DNA from: Candidatus Hodarchaeota archaeon | GTDB taxonomy: Archaea > Asgardarchaeota > Heimdallarchaeia > Hodarchaeales > Hodarchaeaceae | Direction: 5' to 3' | NCBI GenBank assembly: GCA_016839665.1 | Contig: JAEOTU010000054.1 | Location: 1-23,156, forward strand | DNA: 23,156 nt | Part shown: piece by piece, positions 1-6,501 of the stretch | Position numbering within the stretch: the stretch's first letter is position 1 | Layout of the letters: every line of letters starts with the position of its first letter | Program-made: the position numbers and the translations under genes | The notes under the pieces: model-generated | Database searches by the model: none | What the model was told of the DNA's origin: nothing | Seen by the model: only the letters and a program-made list of their open reading frames with translations

Positions 1-428
1 ACCCATTCTTCGTAAATTTCCTCTACGTCAAAATTCCAGAGATTTCTGTCTCCTTGATCTAACCCCATATAATTGTGTGTTTTGTTTAGATTTTGGAACA
101 TTTTTTCTGTACTTTCAGGTAATCTGTCCTGCACTAGTCCTTTCAATTCGGTGTAAACTTCTGTTAGCGGAATATCTACCATACATTCTTGGTCACATGC
201 TCCACAGAAAGTACACTGAAATAATCCTTCAGTTAAAGCATCTAATCCCTCGTCTTTGCTAATCAACCCTTGTGCAAGGTTTCGTGCTGTTATCATTTTC
301 CCTCTTCCAGTCACAATTTCATGGCGGACGGAAAGGAACGTGGGACATGCAGCGTTGTTATTAACGCAATAAGCGCAATAAGCGCAAATAAAAAACTCCT
401 CATAATGTGAGAGCTGCTTTAAGTTCAC
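1..428 (-). CDS. Fe-S cluster oxidoreductase subunit, HdrD/GlcF-like (C-terminus cut by window edge)
   Basis: The minus strand reads openly from a GTG at 428 to the window edge, about 142 residues. An in-frame TGA lies three codons upstream of the GTG, so this is the first usable start. The N-terminus has cysteines at 15, 18, 21 and 28 followed by Pro-Thr-Phe. A stretch containing Thr-Gly-Arg-Gly-Lys (40-44) follows, then a second cluster motif with Cys72, 75, 78 and 82. A dicluster ferredoxin domain with the RGK segment between clusters is typical of the electron-transfer subunits of heterodisulfide reductase (HdrD), glycolate oxidase (GlcF) and lactate-oxidising complexes. It would pass electrons between a flavoprotein partner and a later acceptor; the partner is not in view. 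The first cluster has unusual spacing (see the 9-bp duplication). It lies 28 nt downstream of the coiled-coil gene, so cotranscription is likely. Family confidence is good; the exact complex is unknown. Confidence 0.8.
   Translation of the reverse strand, partial: MNLKQLSHYEEFFICAYCAYCVNNNAACPTFLSVRHEIVTGRGKMITARNLAQGLISKDEGLDALTEGLFQCTFCGACDQECMVDIPLTEVYTELKGLVQDRLPESTEKMFQNLNKTHNYMGLDQGDRNLWNFDVEEIYEEW
369..386. repeat. 9-bp perfect tandem duplication inside the Fe-S gene
   Basis: The nine bases ATAAGCGCA occur twice in a row on the plus strand (369-377 and 378-386). On the coding strand they encode Cys-Ala-Tyr twice, followed by a further Cys, which adds a cysteine within the first [4Fe-4S] binding motif. 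Confidence 0.9.
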
Positions 429-456
429 TGCTGCTCAATTCCTAGGTGGTTTAAAA

Positions 457-1344
457 TTAAAAGGGAACATATCCATAACTCATTAGGAATTCTTGCTCTT
501 CTGGTAACAGTTCCTCTCCATCATCGCGTTTTTTCAATAATGATTGGATTTTTTCTTCAATCTCTCCATATACCTGCTTGTGTGTCTCTTCTGCAATCTG
601 TTTTTTGATATTGCTAATTTTTCCTTTTAAAGAATCCAATTCTTCTTGTTTAGCTTGGACTAACACTTTCATTTCATCAATTTTTTGCAAGTGAGAAACA
701 AATTCACTGTGGGCTTTGTCCTCTTCCTCTTTTAGAGGTTTTATGCGAGTATACATTTGTTGAACTCTATCTTTTATCTCTCTTCGATCAGCTTCTTCTT
801 GGGAAATCTTTTTATCTATTTCAGCAATTTCTTGTTCAATTTTTTCTTTTGTCTCCGGAATATTTCCTAAATAGTCAGCAACCAAAGCCTCGTCTCTTTT
901 TTTTAATAGAACAATTCTATCTTCGATTCGCTGAATTTCTTCAACTAAAACTTCTTCATCTTCCCGAGTAAAAGTAGTTGTTTGCTGCATGAATTCTAAT
1001 TCATATAAGTGAAATTTTAACTCAACCAAAGAAAGAGCATCCAATTGTGATTGAGTTAATATTTTAAAAACAGGTCCACCCTTTCGTTGGGCTTGTCTTT
1101 GTAAGAATGCTCTCCTTTTCTTCAATGTTTCAAGTAAGTTTTTTTGAGAATCTTGTGATTCGACTTCTGGGGCCGCTTTTGCTAGAAGTGCTTGTCGCTC
1201 AGCCTTAAATTTATCTCGTTGTTTTCTAAAGCGCGTGGTCAGTTTTTGTTCAGTCTGTAGTTCTTTCCGCAATTTTTTAATTTCATCAATCAAGATTCTT
1301 TGTTGATCATAATGTAGTTTTAGTTTCTCTTTCGAGGTGGCCAA
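457..1344 (-). CDS. Long coiled-coil protein (COG1340-like)
   Basis: A 295-residue protein, almost wholly charged alpha-helix, rich in Lys, Glu and Gln with heptad-like spacing over about residues 1-60, 125-180 and 190-275. A less charged stretch near residues 88-118 probably separates two coiled coils. There is no signal peptide or membrane segment. The C-terminus, a Lys/Glu helix followed by an Asp-Asp-Gly-Glu-Glu-Leu-Leu-Pro-Glu-Glu-type ending, resembles the archaeal coiled-coil family COG1340, whose function is not settled and which is sometimes mislabelled phosphoserine phosphatase. The start is TTG at 1344; no SD is visible, and an A-rich TATA-like stretch lies about 25 nt upstream, so the message may be leaderless. 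The gene leads the minus-strand unit that continues into the Fe-S gene. I cannot assign a function. Confidence 0.7.
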   Translation of the reverse strand: MATSKEKLKLHYDQQRILIDEIKKLRKELQTEQKLTTRFRKQRDKFKAERQALLAKAAPEVESQDSQKNLLETLKKRRAFLQRQAQRKGGPVFKILTQSQLDALSLVELKFHLYELEFMQQTTTFTREDEEVLVEEIQRIEDRIVLLKKRDEALVADYLGNIPETKEKIEQEIAEIDKKISQEEADRREIKDRVQQMYTRIKPLKEEEDKAHSEFVSHLQKIDEMKVLVQAKQEELDSLKGKISNIKKQIAEETHKQVYGEIEEKIQSLLKKRDDGEELLPEEQEFLMSYGYVPF

Positions 1345-1644
1345 TTATATCAATCCAAATTGGGTTTTTTAATGAAATTTTTTCTAAAACGTAAAGAACA
1401 ATAGAACTGGGTTGCATAATAAATATTACAGCATATTAAATAATTAGATATTTCATATTACAGGGAATTAGACAATAATTAAGAGGTTATCCTTTGACTC
1501 CATTGATTTTTTGAGTTTAAAAAAAAAGGTACGAAGGACGAATATGGAAATACTCAAATGAATACTTCAAAAAGTCAGAGAAAACTAGATTTTTTAAGTC
1601 AGATTTTTTAAAAAAGAGAATCTGAGATTAAAGAGGAGATAAGT
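1345..1644. other. Divergent intergenic region between coiled-coil and nitroreductase genes
   Basis: About 300 nt, very A+T-rich, with no supported gene. It must hold the promoters of both flanking units. The stretch near 1430-1460 has several TATA-like sequences, none outstanding. A 7-bp inverted repeat (TCAGATT at 1599-1605, AATCTGA at 1619-1625) lies just before the strong SD GAGGAG (1633-1638) of the plus-strand gene, so it would be in the leader. Confidence 0.5.
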
Positions 1645-2169
1645 ATGGACTTTTTTGAGGTTGTCATCAGAAACAAACGATTCCAAGAGTTTCAACCTGA
1701 CCAGTCATTGAGTTCTGATCAGATTAAGCAGCTGTTGGCTTGTGCTCAATTAGCTCCTTCTCTTTCTGACATACAGAACTTTACATACATCATTATTAGT
1801 GATCCAAACTTGAAGACACAAGTAGCGGAAAAAACTGAAGGATTTGAATGGATAAAGAATGCTCCTGTAATTTTCGCTGTCGTTGTTGTTACCGAAGAAG
1901 AGTCAGATGATGTTAATATAATTGATGCAATTGTCTCTAGTTCACAATTAATGATGGCTGCAACAGCTACTAATCTTGGAAGCAATTTTATAGTGGATTT
2001 TGATCAAGAAGCCGTTGGTGAACTGTTAGCGGTTACTGACATAAGTTTATCAGTGATAGGCCTTATTCCTGTCGGAACGAATTTAGATAAGGGTTCACAA
2101 GGATATAAAAGAACTTTAGCGGAATTAAGCAATCACAATCAGTTAGGAGAGCCCTTTCAATTTGAATAA
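1645..2169 (+). CDS. Nitroreductase-family flavoprotein
   Basis: A 174-residue protein of the small FMN-dependent nitroreductase fold. It begins Met-Asp-Phe-Phe-Glu-Val-Val, has an Arg-rich segment (Arg9-Asn-Lys-Arg) where FMN-phosphate-binding arginines normally lie, and an Ala-Pro-Ser motif (residues 37-39) in the usual context. A central 'NAPVIFAVVVV' strand (72-82) and a helix with Ser-Gln-Leu-Met-Met-Ala-Ala-Thr-Ala (100-108) are followed by a strand ending in Pro-Val-Gly. Family members transfer electrons from NAD(P)H to nitro-compounds, quinones, flavins or F420-like cofactors; the substrate here is unknown. The motif after Ala-Pro-Ser is Leu-Ser-Asp-Ile-Gln rather than the common Gly/Ser-Asn-x-Gln, so flavin contacts may differ. 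The ATG is preceded by SD GAGGAG six bases upstream. It precedes the CheW-like gene by about 70 nt. Confidence 0.75.
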   Translation: MDFFEVVIRNKRFQEFQPDQSLSSDQIKQLLACAQLAPSLSDIQNFTYIIISDPNLKTQVAEKTEGFEWIKNAPVIFAVVVVTEEESDDVNIIDAIVSSSQLMMAATATNLGSNFIVDFDQEAVGELLAVTDISLSVIGLIPVGTNLDKGSQGYKRTLAELSNHNQLGEPFQFE

Positions 2170-2242
2170 ATGGCTCCGCTAAGTTCCAAATAATCCCAGC
2201 AATACGTTGGAGCGAATCGAGTGCCTAAAAAGAGGATCTTTT

Positions 2243-2761
2243 ATGGTTCCAACCAATAAGAAATCTTTGAATAACAGAGATGACGCATATTTAATTGTAA
2301 AATTGGATTCCAATGAATTTGCTGTTGCAGTTGAACAGATTGAAGGGATTAAGGAATTTCCCGGTGATTTTCAGGAGGATCTCAATTCAGAATTCGGTTT
2401 GAGTCTTTACTCCAATGATGATAAATTTCTACCCATTCTTAATTTGAGAAAATATCTTCATCATCAGAAATCCAACTTTATTCCTTCATCGCAGTCACGG
2501 ATTCTTTTAATAAGAAATATAGGAGAAGACCGTGATACTGATACAGGTATTATAGGCATTGTTTTTGATGCTATTATCGAAGTTTATAGAGGTGTGACTT
2601 CTTACAGAGAGAAAAATAAAGAAAATTCTCTCTTCTCAGAGTTAAAGATATTTCTACTTGATTCATACATCAAAGTTGAATCAAAAACTTATCCCATTTT
2701 GAACTTGGAAAAGCTCATTGATTTTTCTTTGTTGAAAAACCTGTTGAAAAATCAATTATAA
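2243..2761 (+). CDS. CheW-like domain protein
   Basis: A stand-alone CheW-type scaffold protein of 172 residues. After a polar lead, a strand (Ala-Tyr-Leu-Ile-Val-Lys-Leu) is followed by the typical 'Phe-Ala-Val-Ala-Val-Glu-Gln-Ile-Glu-Gly-Ile' segment, then Leu-Pro-Ile-Leu-Asn-Leu, an Arg-Ile-Leu-Leu-Ile strand, and Gly-Ile-Val-Phe-Asp-Ala-Ile-Ile-Glu-Val, all in CheW order. Near the C-terminus is a second Tyr-Pro-Ile-Leu-Asn-Leu-Glu-Lys-Leu, the CheW ending. In chemotaxis CheW couples receptors to the kinase CheA; neither is encoded here. The next gene is a different, HisKA-type kinase, so this protein may serve a non-motility sensory complex. An earlier in-frame ATG (2207) exists, but GAGG at 2232-2235 lies seven bases before the ATG at 2243, which I prefer. 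Confidence 0.75.
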   Translation: MVPTNKKSLNNRDDAYLIVKLDSNEFAVAVEQIEGIKEFPGDFQEDLNSEFGLSLYSNDDKFLPILNLRKYLHHQKSNFIPSSQSRILLIRNIGEDRDTDTGIIGIVFDAIIEVYRGVTSYREKNKENSLFSELKIFLLDSYIKVESKTYPILNLEKLIDFSLLKNLLKNQL

Positions 2762-2814
2762 GAAAATATTTAATATTATTGTTTATTTGTTGATACAAGA
2801 AAAAGGAGATCTTT

Positions 2815-2838
2815 TTGAGTCTTAGTGGGGTTATTTAA
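2815..2838 (+). other. Possible 7-codon upstream ORF overlapping the kinase start
   Basis: An AGGAGAT sequence (2804-2810) is followed four bases later by TTG at 2815. That frame has seven codons and ends in TAA at 2836-2838, which shares its last A with the kinase ATG (TAATG). TTG starts are used elsewhere in the window, so translation of this leader and coupling into the kinase is plausible. The peptide would be Met-Ser-Leu-Ser-Gly-Val-Ile. Alternatively the AGGAGAT acts at long range or is chance. Confidence 0.3.
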
Positions 2839-4301
2839 TGGAAAATTCAGGGAAAAAAATCAGAGTTTTTTGTCTTTTTAAGAATCAACAGGAACTTGAA
2901 TTTTTCTTGAATTCTGCACGAGCACAAACTGAAACTCAACGTTATTTAGTCAATTTTTCTAATTCAACAAAAATTTCCTCGAATTCTCATTCTACCTTAG
3001 CAAATGGCTTTACTATAACAGATATCATAGTTCCACGAAAAGTGACGGTTAAATGGAAGAAAACAGTTTTCAATGAGCACCTTAATGATCTTTTCAAAAA
3101 ATTTCCAAAGACTTCAGCACGCCAAAACTTTTTTCTCAATTTTTCTTCAATCAAAATCACTAAAGGCTTTGTGGAATTTGTTGAATCTGCTATAATGAAT
3201 AGAATTTCAAGTTTCGATATAGATTATTCTCTCTTCTCCCTTTTTCTTGAAAATATAATAGGGAAATCGCAAACAAACCAACTAGCTTTGACATATCCCT
3301 TCTTATGTTTGAAAAATTCTCAAATTCACCCCAATTTCTATTATGACTCAAACTCAAGTGGGAAATTCCCAACAAACCTCCGAGATCTCTATCAACCAGT
3401 TCAACTTCTAATTGAAGAGCTGGAAAAAAATTCACTTGAACAAGATCGCTTAAATAAAGAATTATTTATGCTAATTACACACAACAATGTTCTTGAATCT
3501 TCTCTAGCTACTTTTTTAACACTTGAGAGAGAAGAAACAAAATCACAGCGTGTTCGGACACCTGCTGATTTAATTTCGCTATTACATTATAGAGATCTTG
3601 AAAAACGCTATGACGAAAAAACACAGATGCTTTCTACAGTTAGTCACGATTTGAAATCTCCTATAGCTGCTATTCAAGGATTTGCTGAGATACTAAGGGA
3701 TGGTTTAGCAGGAGAGGTTACTCCTGAGATGAAAAAACATCTTGAATTAATAGTATCAAATTCGAAGAGATTATCACGCATGGTTGAAAGCATTATGGAA
3801 TATGAACAATATGATTCGTCCGATTATATTGTGCAACGTGAAACCTTTGATCTCATTGAACTGATTAATGATGCAAAAATGTCTGTGTTACCTCAAATGA
3901 TCCAAAAGGATCAAGAGGTTCAGATATTCACTCCTGACACATTAGAAATGGTAGGTAATCGTGAACTTTTATTTCGGGTCTTACAAAATATACTGGATAA
4001 TGCAGTAAAATATTCTCCTCCTAAGAAAGGAAAAATTGAGCTATTTGCTGAAGAACAAAGCGTTAAAGGTCACAAGATTATTAAAATCACCGTTAAAGAT
4101 AACGGTTTTGGATTTAATAAAAGCAACCTAACAAGGGTATTTGAACCATTCACACGTTTTGAACCTGGATCAACATCAACAGGATTGGGTTTGTCTATAG
4201 TTAGAAAGATCGTGGAATCCATTCATGGTGGAACAATCGAAATTTCCTCACTTGGAAGACAAAAAGGGACATCTGTTAATATTCTACTACCAAAAACATG
4301 A
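2838..4301 (+). CDS. Soluble sensor histidine kinase with unrecognised N-terminal region
   Basis: A 487-residue HisKA/HATPase kinase. The phospho-accepting His is residue 270 in Ser-His-Asp-Leu-Lys-Ser-Pro. The catalytic domain has the N box (Asn384 to Asn388, Asn-Ile-Leu-Asp-Asn), G1 box (Asp421-Asn-Gly-Phe-Gly), F box (Phe435-Glu-Pro-Phe) and G2 box (Gly449-Leu-Gly-Leu-Ser), so it should be active. It would autophosphorylate and pass phosphate to a receiver. There is no signal peptide or membrane span, so it is cytoplasmic. Residues 1 to about 190 match no sensor domain I know (not clearly PAS or GAF); residues about 185-265 look like a helical linker. The CheW-like gene ends 76 nt upstream, suggesting one signalling unit. 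No receiver gene is adjacent; the nearest is at 19828. A hairpin-plus-T-tract terminator follows. Confidence 0.9.
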   Translation: MENSGKKIRVFCLFKNQQELEFFLNSARAQTETQRYLVNFSNSTKISSNSHSTLANGFTITDIIVPRKVTVKWKKTVFNEHLNDLFKKFPKTSARQNFFLNFSSIKITKGFVEFVESAIMNRISSFDIDYSLFSLFLENIIGKSQTNQLALTYPFLCLKNSQIHPNFYYDSNSSGKFPTNLRDLYQPVQLLIEELEKNSLEQDRLNKELFMLITHNNVLESSLATFLTLEREETKSQRVRTPADLISLLHYRDLEKRYDEKTQMLSTVSHDLKSPIAAIQGFAEILRDGLAGEVTPEMKKHLELIVSNSKRLSRMVESIMEYEQYDSSDYIVQRETFDLIELINDAKMSVLPQMIQKDQEVQIFTPDTLEMVGNRELLFRVLQNILDNAVKYSPPKKGKIELFAEEQSVKGHKIIKITVKDNGFGFNKSNLTRVFEPFTRFEPGSTSTGLGLSIVRKIVESIHGGTIEISSLGRQKGTSVNILLPKT

Positions 4302-4337
4302 TGTGCTTTTATTAGAAGATTCCATCTCTAATTGAAG

Positions 4338-4364
4338 GTGGATAGCTGATATCCACATCTTTTT
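4338..4364 (+). terminator. Hairpin and T-tract after the kinase gene
   Basis: A perfect 7-bp stem (GTGGATA 4338-4344, TATCCAC 4350-4356) with a 5-nt loop is followed by TTTTT at 4360-4364, 37 nt after the kinase stop. It looks like an intrinsic terminator. Archaeal termination mainly needs the T-tract. Confidence 0.6.
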
Positions 4365-4454
4365 ATTTGACAAACATATATAGAAGAATTAAGGCTTTAC
4401 ATGTATGACTCAGATAGTCAGATAAATCTTCATGCTATGAGGAAACTCTACTTA

Positions 4455-4462
4455 TTTATATT
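4455..4462 (+). promoter_or_regulatory. Candidate TATA box for the winged-helix gene
   Basis: TTTATATT is centred about 33 nt before the TTG start at 4492, giving a very short or absent leader. This fits the lack of an SD before that start. A second candidate (ATATATAG, near 4374-4381) lies further upstream. Confidence 0.35.
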
Positions 4463-4491
4463 CATCTTTATGAAGGGCTGGTTGAAGAACA

Positions 4492-4821
4492 TTGGAAGCA
4501 AATCCTCTTAAATTACTTGAAAAAGAATATACACTTCTTATTCTCCAATATCTACATCTGAATCCCAACGGACGGACTTTTGAACGCATTTGTACTTCAA
4601 TAGAGCATCATGCTCCTCCTTCCAAGGTCAGTGCTCGGTTAAATGATCTTCTCGATCTAGGACTGGTCATTAAAATTAAAGGAGAAAATGATCAAGTTCT
4701 TTTTGCACTTTCTCATCGGGGTAGGTGTGCTTCCGAAGTTGTTTGGGATCTCTTCAGAATAATCTTAAATCCCCATGACGAACCAACTGATGGTAAGGAT
4801 TTCTTAGATTTTCTTTTATGA
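4492..4821 (+). CDS. Small winged helix-turn-helix DNA-binding protein
   Basis: A 109-residue protein fitting a single winged-helix domain of the HxlR/ArsR/PadR kind. An initial helix (Leu-Leu-Glu-Lys-Glu-Tyr-Thr-Leu-Leu-Ile-Leu-Gln-Tyr-Leu) is followed by a helix pair ending in 'Pro-Pro-Ser-Lys-Val-Ser-Ala-Arg-Leu-Asn-Asp-Leu-Leu-Asp-Leu-Gly-Leu-Val', the recognition helix. A beta-wing follows (Ile-Lys-Ile-Lys-Gly-Glu-Asn-Asp-Gln-Val-Leu-Phe-Ala-Leu). The pattern of start helix, recognition helix and 'LGLV' turn is most like HxlR. No ligand domain is present. The start must be TTG at 4492 or later, because an in-frame TGA lies three codons upstream and there is no in-frame ATG near. It stands alone between a terminator and taw1; target genes are unknown. 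Confidence 0.7.
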   Translation: MEANPLKLLEKEYTLLILQYLHLNPNGRTFERICTSIEHHAPPSKVSARLNDLLDLGLVIKIKGENDQVLFALSHRGRCASEVVWDLFRIILNPHDEPTDGKDFLDFLL

Positions 4822-4915
4822 AATTTATGAATATTTTCAGAAATATCTCAGACATTTATTCTCTCTCTTACACATCTGTACAAATAATTTAATCCCTCAG
4901 ATGAGGTGGGTATGT

Positions 4916-5935
4916 ATGTCATTTGCGCCAGATAGAATGCAAAAACTCCTCAAGAAGCAGAAATATCAGCTTTTTGGAAAAAATACAGCTGTAAAAAAGT
5001 GCAATTGGACACATAACGCGTTAAGAGAGGATCGGCTCTGTTACAAACAATTCTACGGAATTCAGTCCCATAGGTGTATCCAGTTCTCACCCACACTAAT
5101 CTGTAACTTTTCTTGTTCTTTTTGTTGGCGTATTCATGAATCTGACCTTGGTCTCAAAAACATGTATCTTGAATATCGTTCTACTAATAAGAAGTTAGAA
5201 GAGATTTTCGATCCACCTAAAGAGATCGTTGAAGGTATATTCTTAGGTCAACGCAGGATTATCAGCGGGTACAAACCTTTTATTGATTCTACGAAATATA
5301 ATGAGGCAATGAACCCAAAACATGCCACATTAAGTCTAACTGGAGAACCTTTTCTTTACCCGTGGATTCCAGAGTTAATTGAGGAATTAAAACGGAAAAA
5401 TCTGACAGTTTTCATTGTAACAAATGGTAGTATACCCGAAATGCTGAATTCAATCCTAGAATCTAAAAGTTATCCTACACAGCTATATGTTACTCTTCCT
5501 GCTCCTGGTGAAAAAAATTTTCTTCGTACTCATCATCCTTTAGAGAAGAAGCTAGCTTTGGATAAAATTTGGGAAACATTGCATATTATTGGGAATGGAG
5601 TTCCCTTTCGAACTGTTAGCCGTTTAACAGTAGCTAAAGGACTTAACATGATAGATCCCCAAGGATATGCGAAAATGATCAACATTATGAAGCCGTCTTT
5701 TATCGAAGTTAAAGGCGTAGTTCATGTGGGTGCGGCTGAAAAACGGCTTCCAAGATCTATTATGCCTTCCCATGAAGACATTCGTTTGTTTGCTCTTGAG
5801 CTGGAGGAGTTTTTAGACTATAAAATCATTAGAGAATCAGAGGTGAGCCGTTTAGTGATATTGTCTGATGAAAAAACCCCTCTATTGATTCCAGAACTAG
5901 AAAAACATTCTTTTCAACCAACGAATAGCAATTAG
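4916..5935 (+). CDS. taw1: tRNA 4-demethylwyosine synthase (radical SAM)
   Basis: Taw1 converts N1-methylguanosine at position 37 of tRNA-Phe to 4-demethylwyosine (imG-14) using pyruvate and S-adenosylmethionine (EC 4.1.3.44), the first ring-forming step of wyosine synthesis. Counting from the ATG at 4916, the radical-SAM CxxxCxxC cysteines are 63, 67 and 70, followed by Trp-Arg. Cys29, 42 and 54 form the second [4Fe-4S] site that Taw1 needs. Further matches are 'His-Arg-Cys-Ile-Gln', Ser-Leu-Thr-Gly-Glu-Pro, a Phe-Ile-Val-Thr-Asn-Gly strand, Pro-Thr-Gln-Leu-Tyr-Val and 'Met-Pro-Ser-His-Glu-Asp-Ile-Arg', all in archaeal Taw1 order. The length of 339 residues is normal. An ATG at 4901 is in frame, but GAGGTG (4903-4908) lies seven bases before 4916, which I prefer. 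Other wyosine genes (trm5, taw2, taw3) are not nearby. Confidence 0.95.
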   Translation: MSFAPDRMQKLLKKQKYQLFGKNTAVKKCNWTHNALREDRLCYKQFYGIQSHRCIQFSPTLICNFSCSFCWRIHESDLGLKNMYLEYRSTNKKLEEIFDPPKEIVEGIFLGQRRIISGYKPFIDSTKYNEAMNPKHATLSLTGEPFLYPWIPELIEELKRKNLTVFIVTNGSIPEMLNSILESKSYPTQLYVTLPAPGEKNFLRTHHPLEKKLALDKIWETLHIIGNGVPFRTVSRLTVAKGLNMIDPQGYAKMINIMKPSFIEVKGVVHVGAAEKRLPRSIMPSHEDIRLFALELEEFLDYKIIRESEVSRLVILSDEKTPLLIPELEKHSFQPTNSN

Positions 5936-6280
5936 AGAAAACGATATTTCATATCCATTTTTAAAAGTAAAGTTTACAGGTAAAATAATGGTGGTTTGTA
6001 TAATTATCTAAAATCCCCTTCTACCAAAAATCAACCTCATTCAACATTTTGGTTTTTAGAGGCAAAGAATGAGGATATATTTTTATGAGAGATGATATGG
6101 AAATAATAATAAGAGATATGAGTGACTCATTGTGGATTTATCTTGCACTAAGAACTTACAATCCAAACAGGAATTCATATTAATATAACCTCCCTTATTA
6201 CATTAGTGTTCAAGTAAGATTTGTGATGTATTTAGGGAATAAACAGTTAAAATGGATAATTGACAGTTGGTGATGGCAAG
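5936..6280. other. Intergenic region with an 8-bp inverted repeat
   Basis: A+T-rich, no convincing gene. CCTCATTC (6035-6042) and GAATGAGG (6067-6074) form a perfect 8-bp inverted repeat with a 24-nt loop; overlapping it, ACCAAAA (6023-6029) can pair with TTTTGGT (6047-6053), so the two folds exclude each other. A 32-codon ATG frame from 6085 has no SD and is not called. The promoter of the next gene must lie here; the sequence near 6178-6187 is TATA-like. Confidence 0.4.
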
Positions 6281-6481
6281 ATGAAACTTGCTGAAAAAAC
6301 AATTGATTCAATAACGAGATTAAAGTTAAAATCTGGAAGAAGCGTTGAAATTCATATAATTAAACAAGATAATGATATTGATCGCCTGATTATAGAAAAA
6401 GATAATGAAAGACTTTCTCTTGAATATGGAGAAATCTCTGATTTTATTACATTATTCAAAGATTTCTTGCATGATGTCTAG
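6281..6481 (+). CDS. Small unrecognised protein, possible paralogue of the next gene's N-terminus
   Basis: From the ATG at 6281 (SD GGTGATGG at 6269-6276, ending four bases upstream) the protein has 66 residues; a TTG at 6260 could add seven. I do not recognise it. It alternates predicted beta strands (Leu-Lys-Leu-Lys; Val-Glu-Ile-His-Ile-Ile; Arg-Leu-Ile-Ile-Glu; Leu-Ser-Leu-Glu-Tyr) with a final helix (Ile-Ser-Asp-Phe-Ile-Thr-Leu-Phe-Lys-Asp-Phe-Leu). The order 'strand, ID-x-L-I-I-E, L-x-L-E-Y, acidic, F-I-x-L-x-x-x-F-L' lines up without gaps with the first 70 residues of the next gene. The two starts are only 221 nt apart, so they are surely cotranscribed and may form a complex. No membrane segment or cysteine is present. 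Confidence 0.6.
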   Translation: MKLAEKTIDSITRLKLKSGRSVEIHIIKQDNDIDRLIIEKDNERLSLEYGEISDFITLFKDFLHDV

Positions 6482-6501
6482 AATTTTTGGAGCTGAAATT
6501 A

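Noticed and set aside
77..262. Plus-strand open frame at the left edge
   Set aside because: The opposite strand encodes a ferredoxin-type protein with clear cysteine motifs over the same bases.
2243..4301. A complete chemotaxis operon
   Set aside because: Only a CheW-like protein is present; there is no CheA, receptor, CheB, CheR or CheY next to it.
6085..6183. 32-codon ATG frame upstream of the small paralogue gene
   Set aside because: No SD, highly A+T-biased codons and an overlap with promoter-like sequence.
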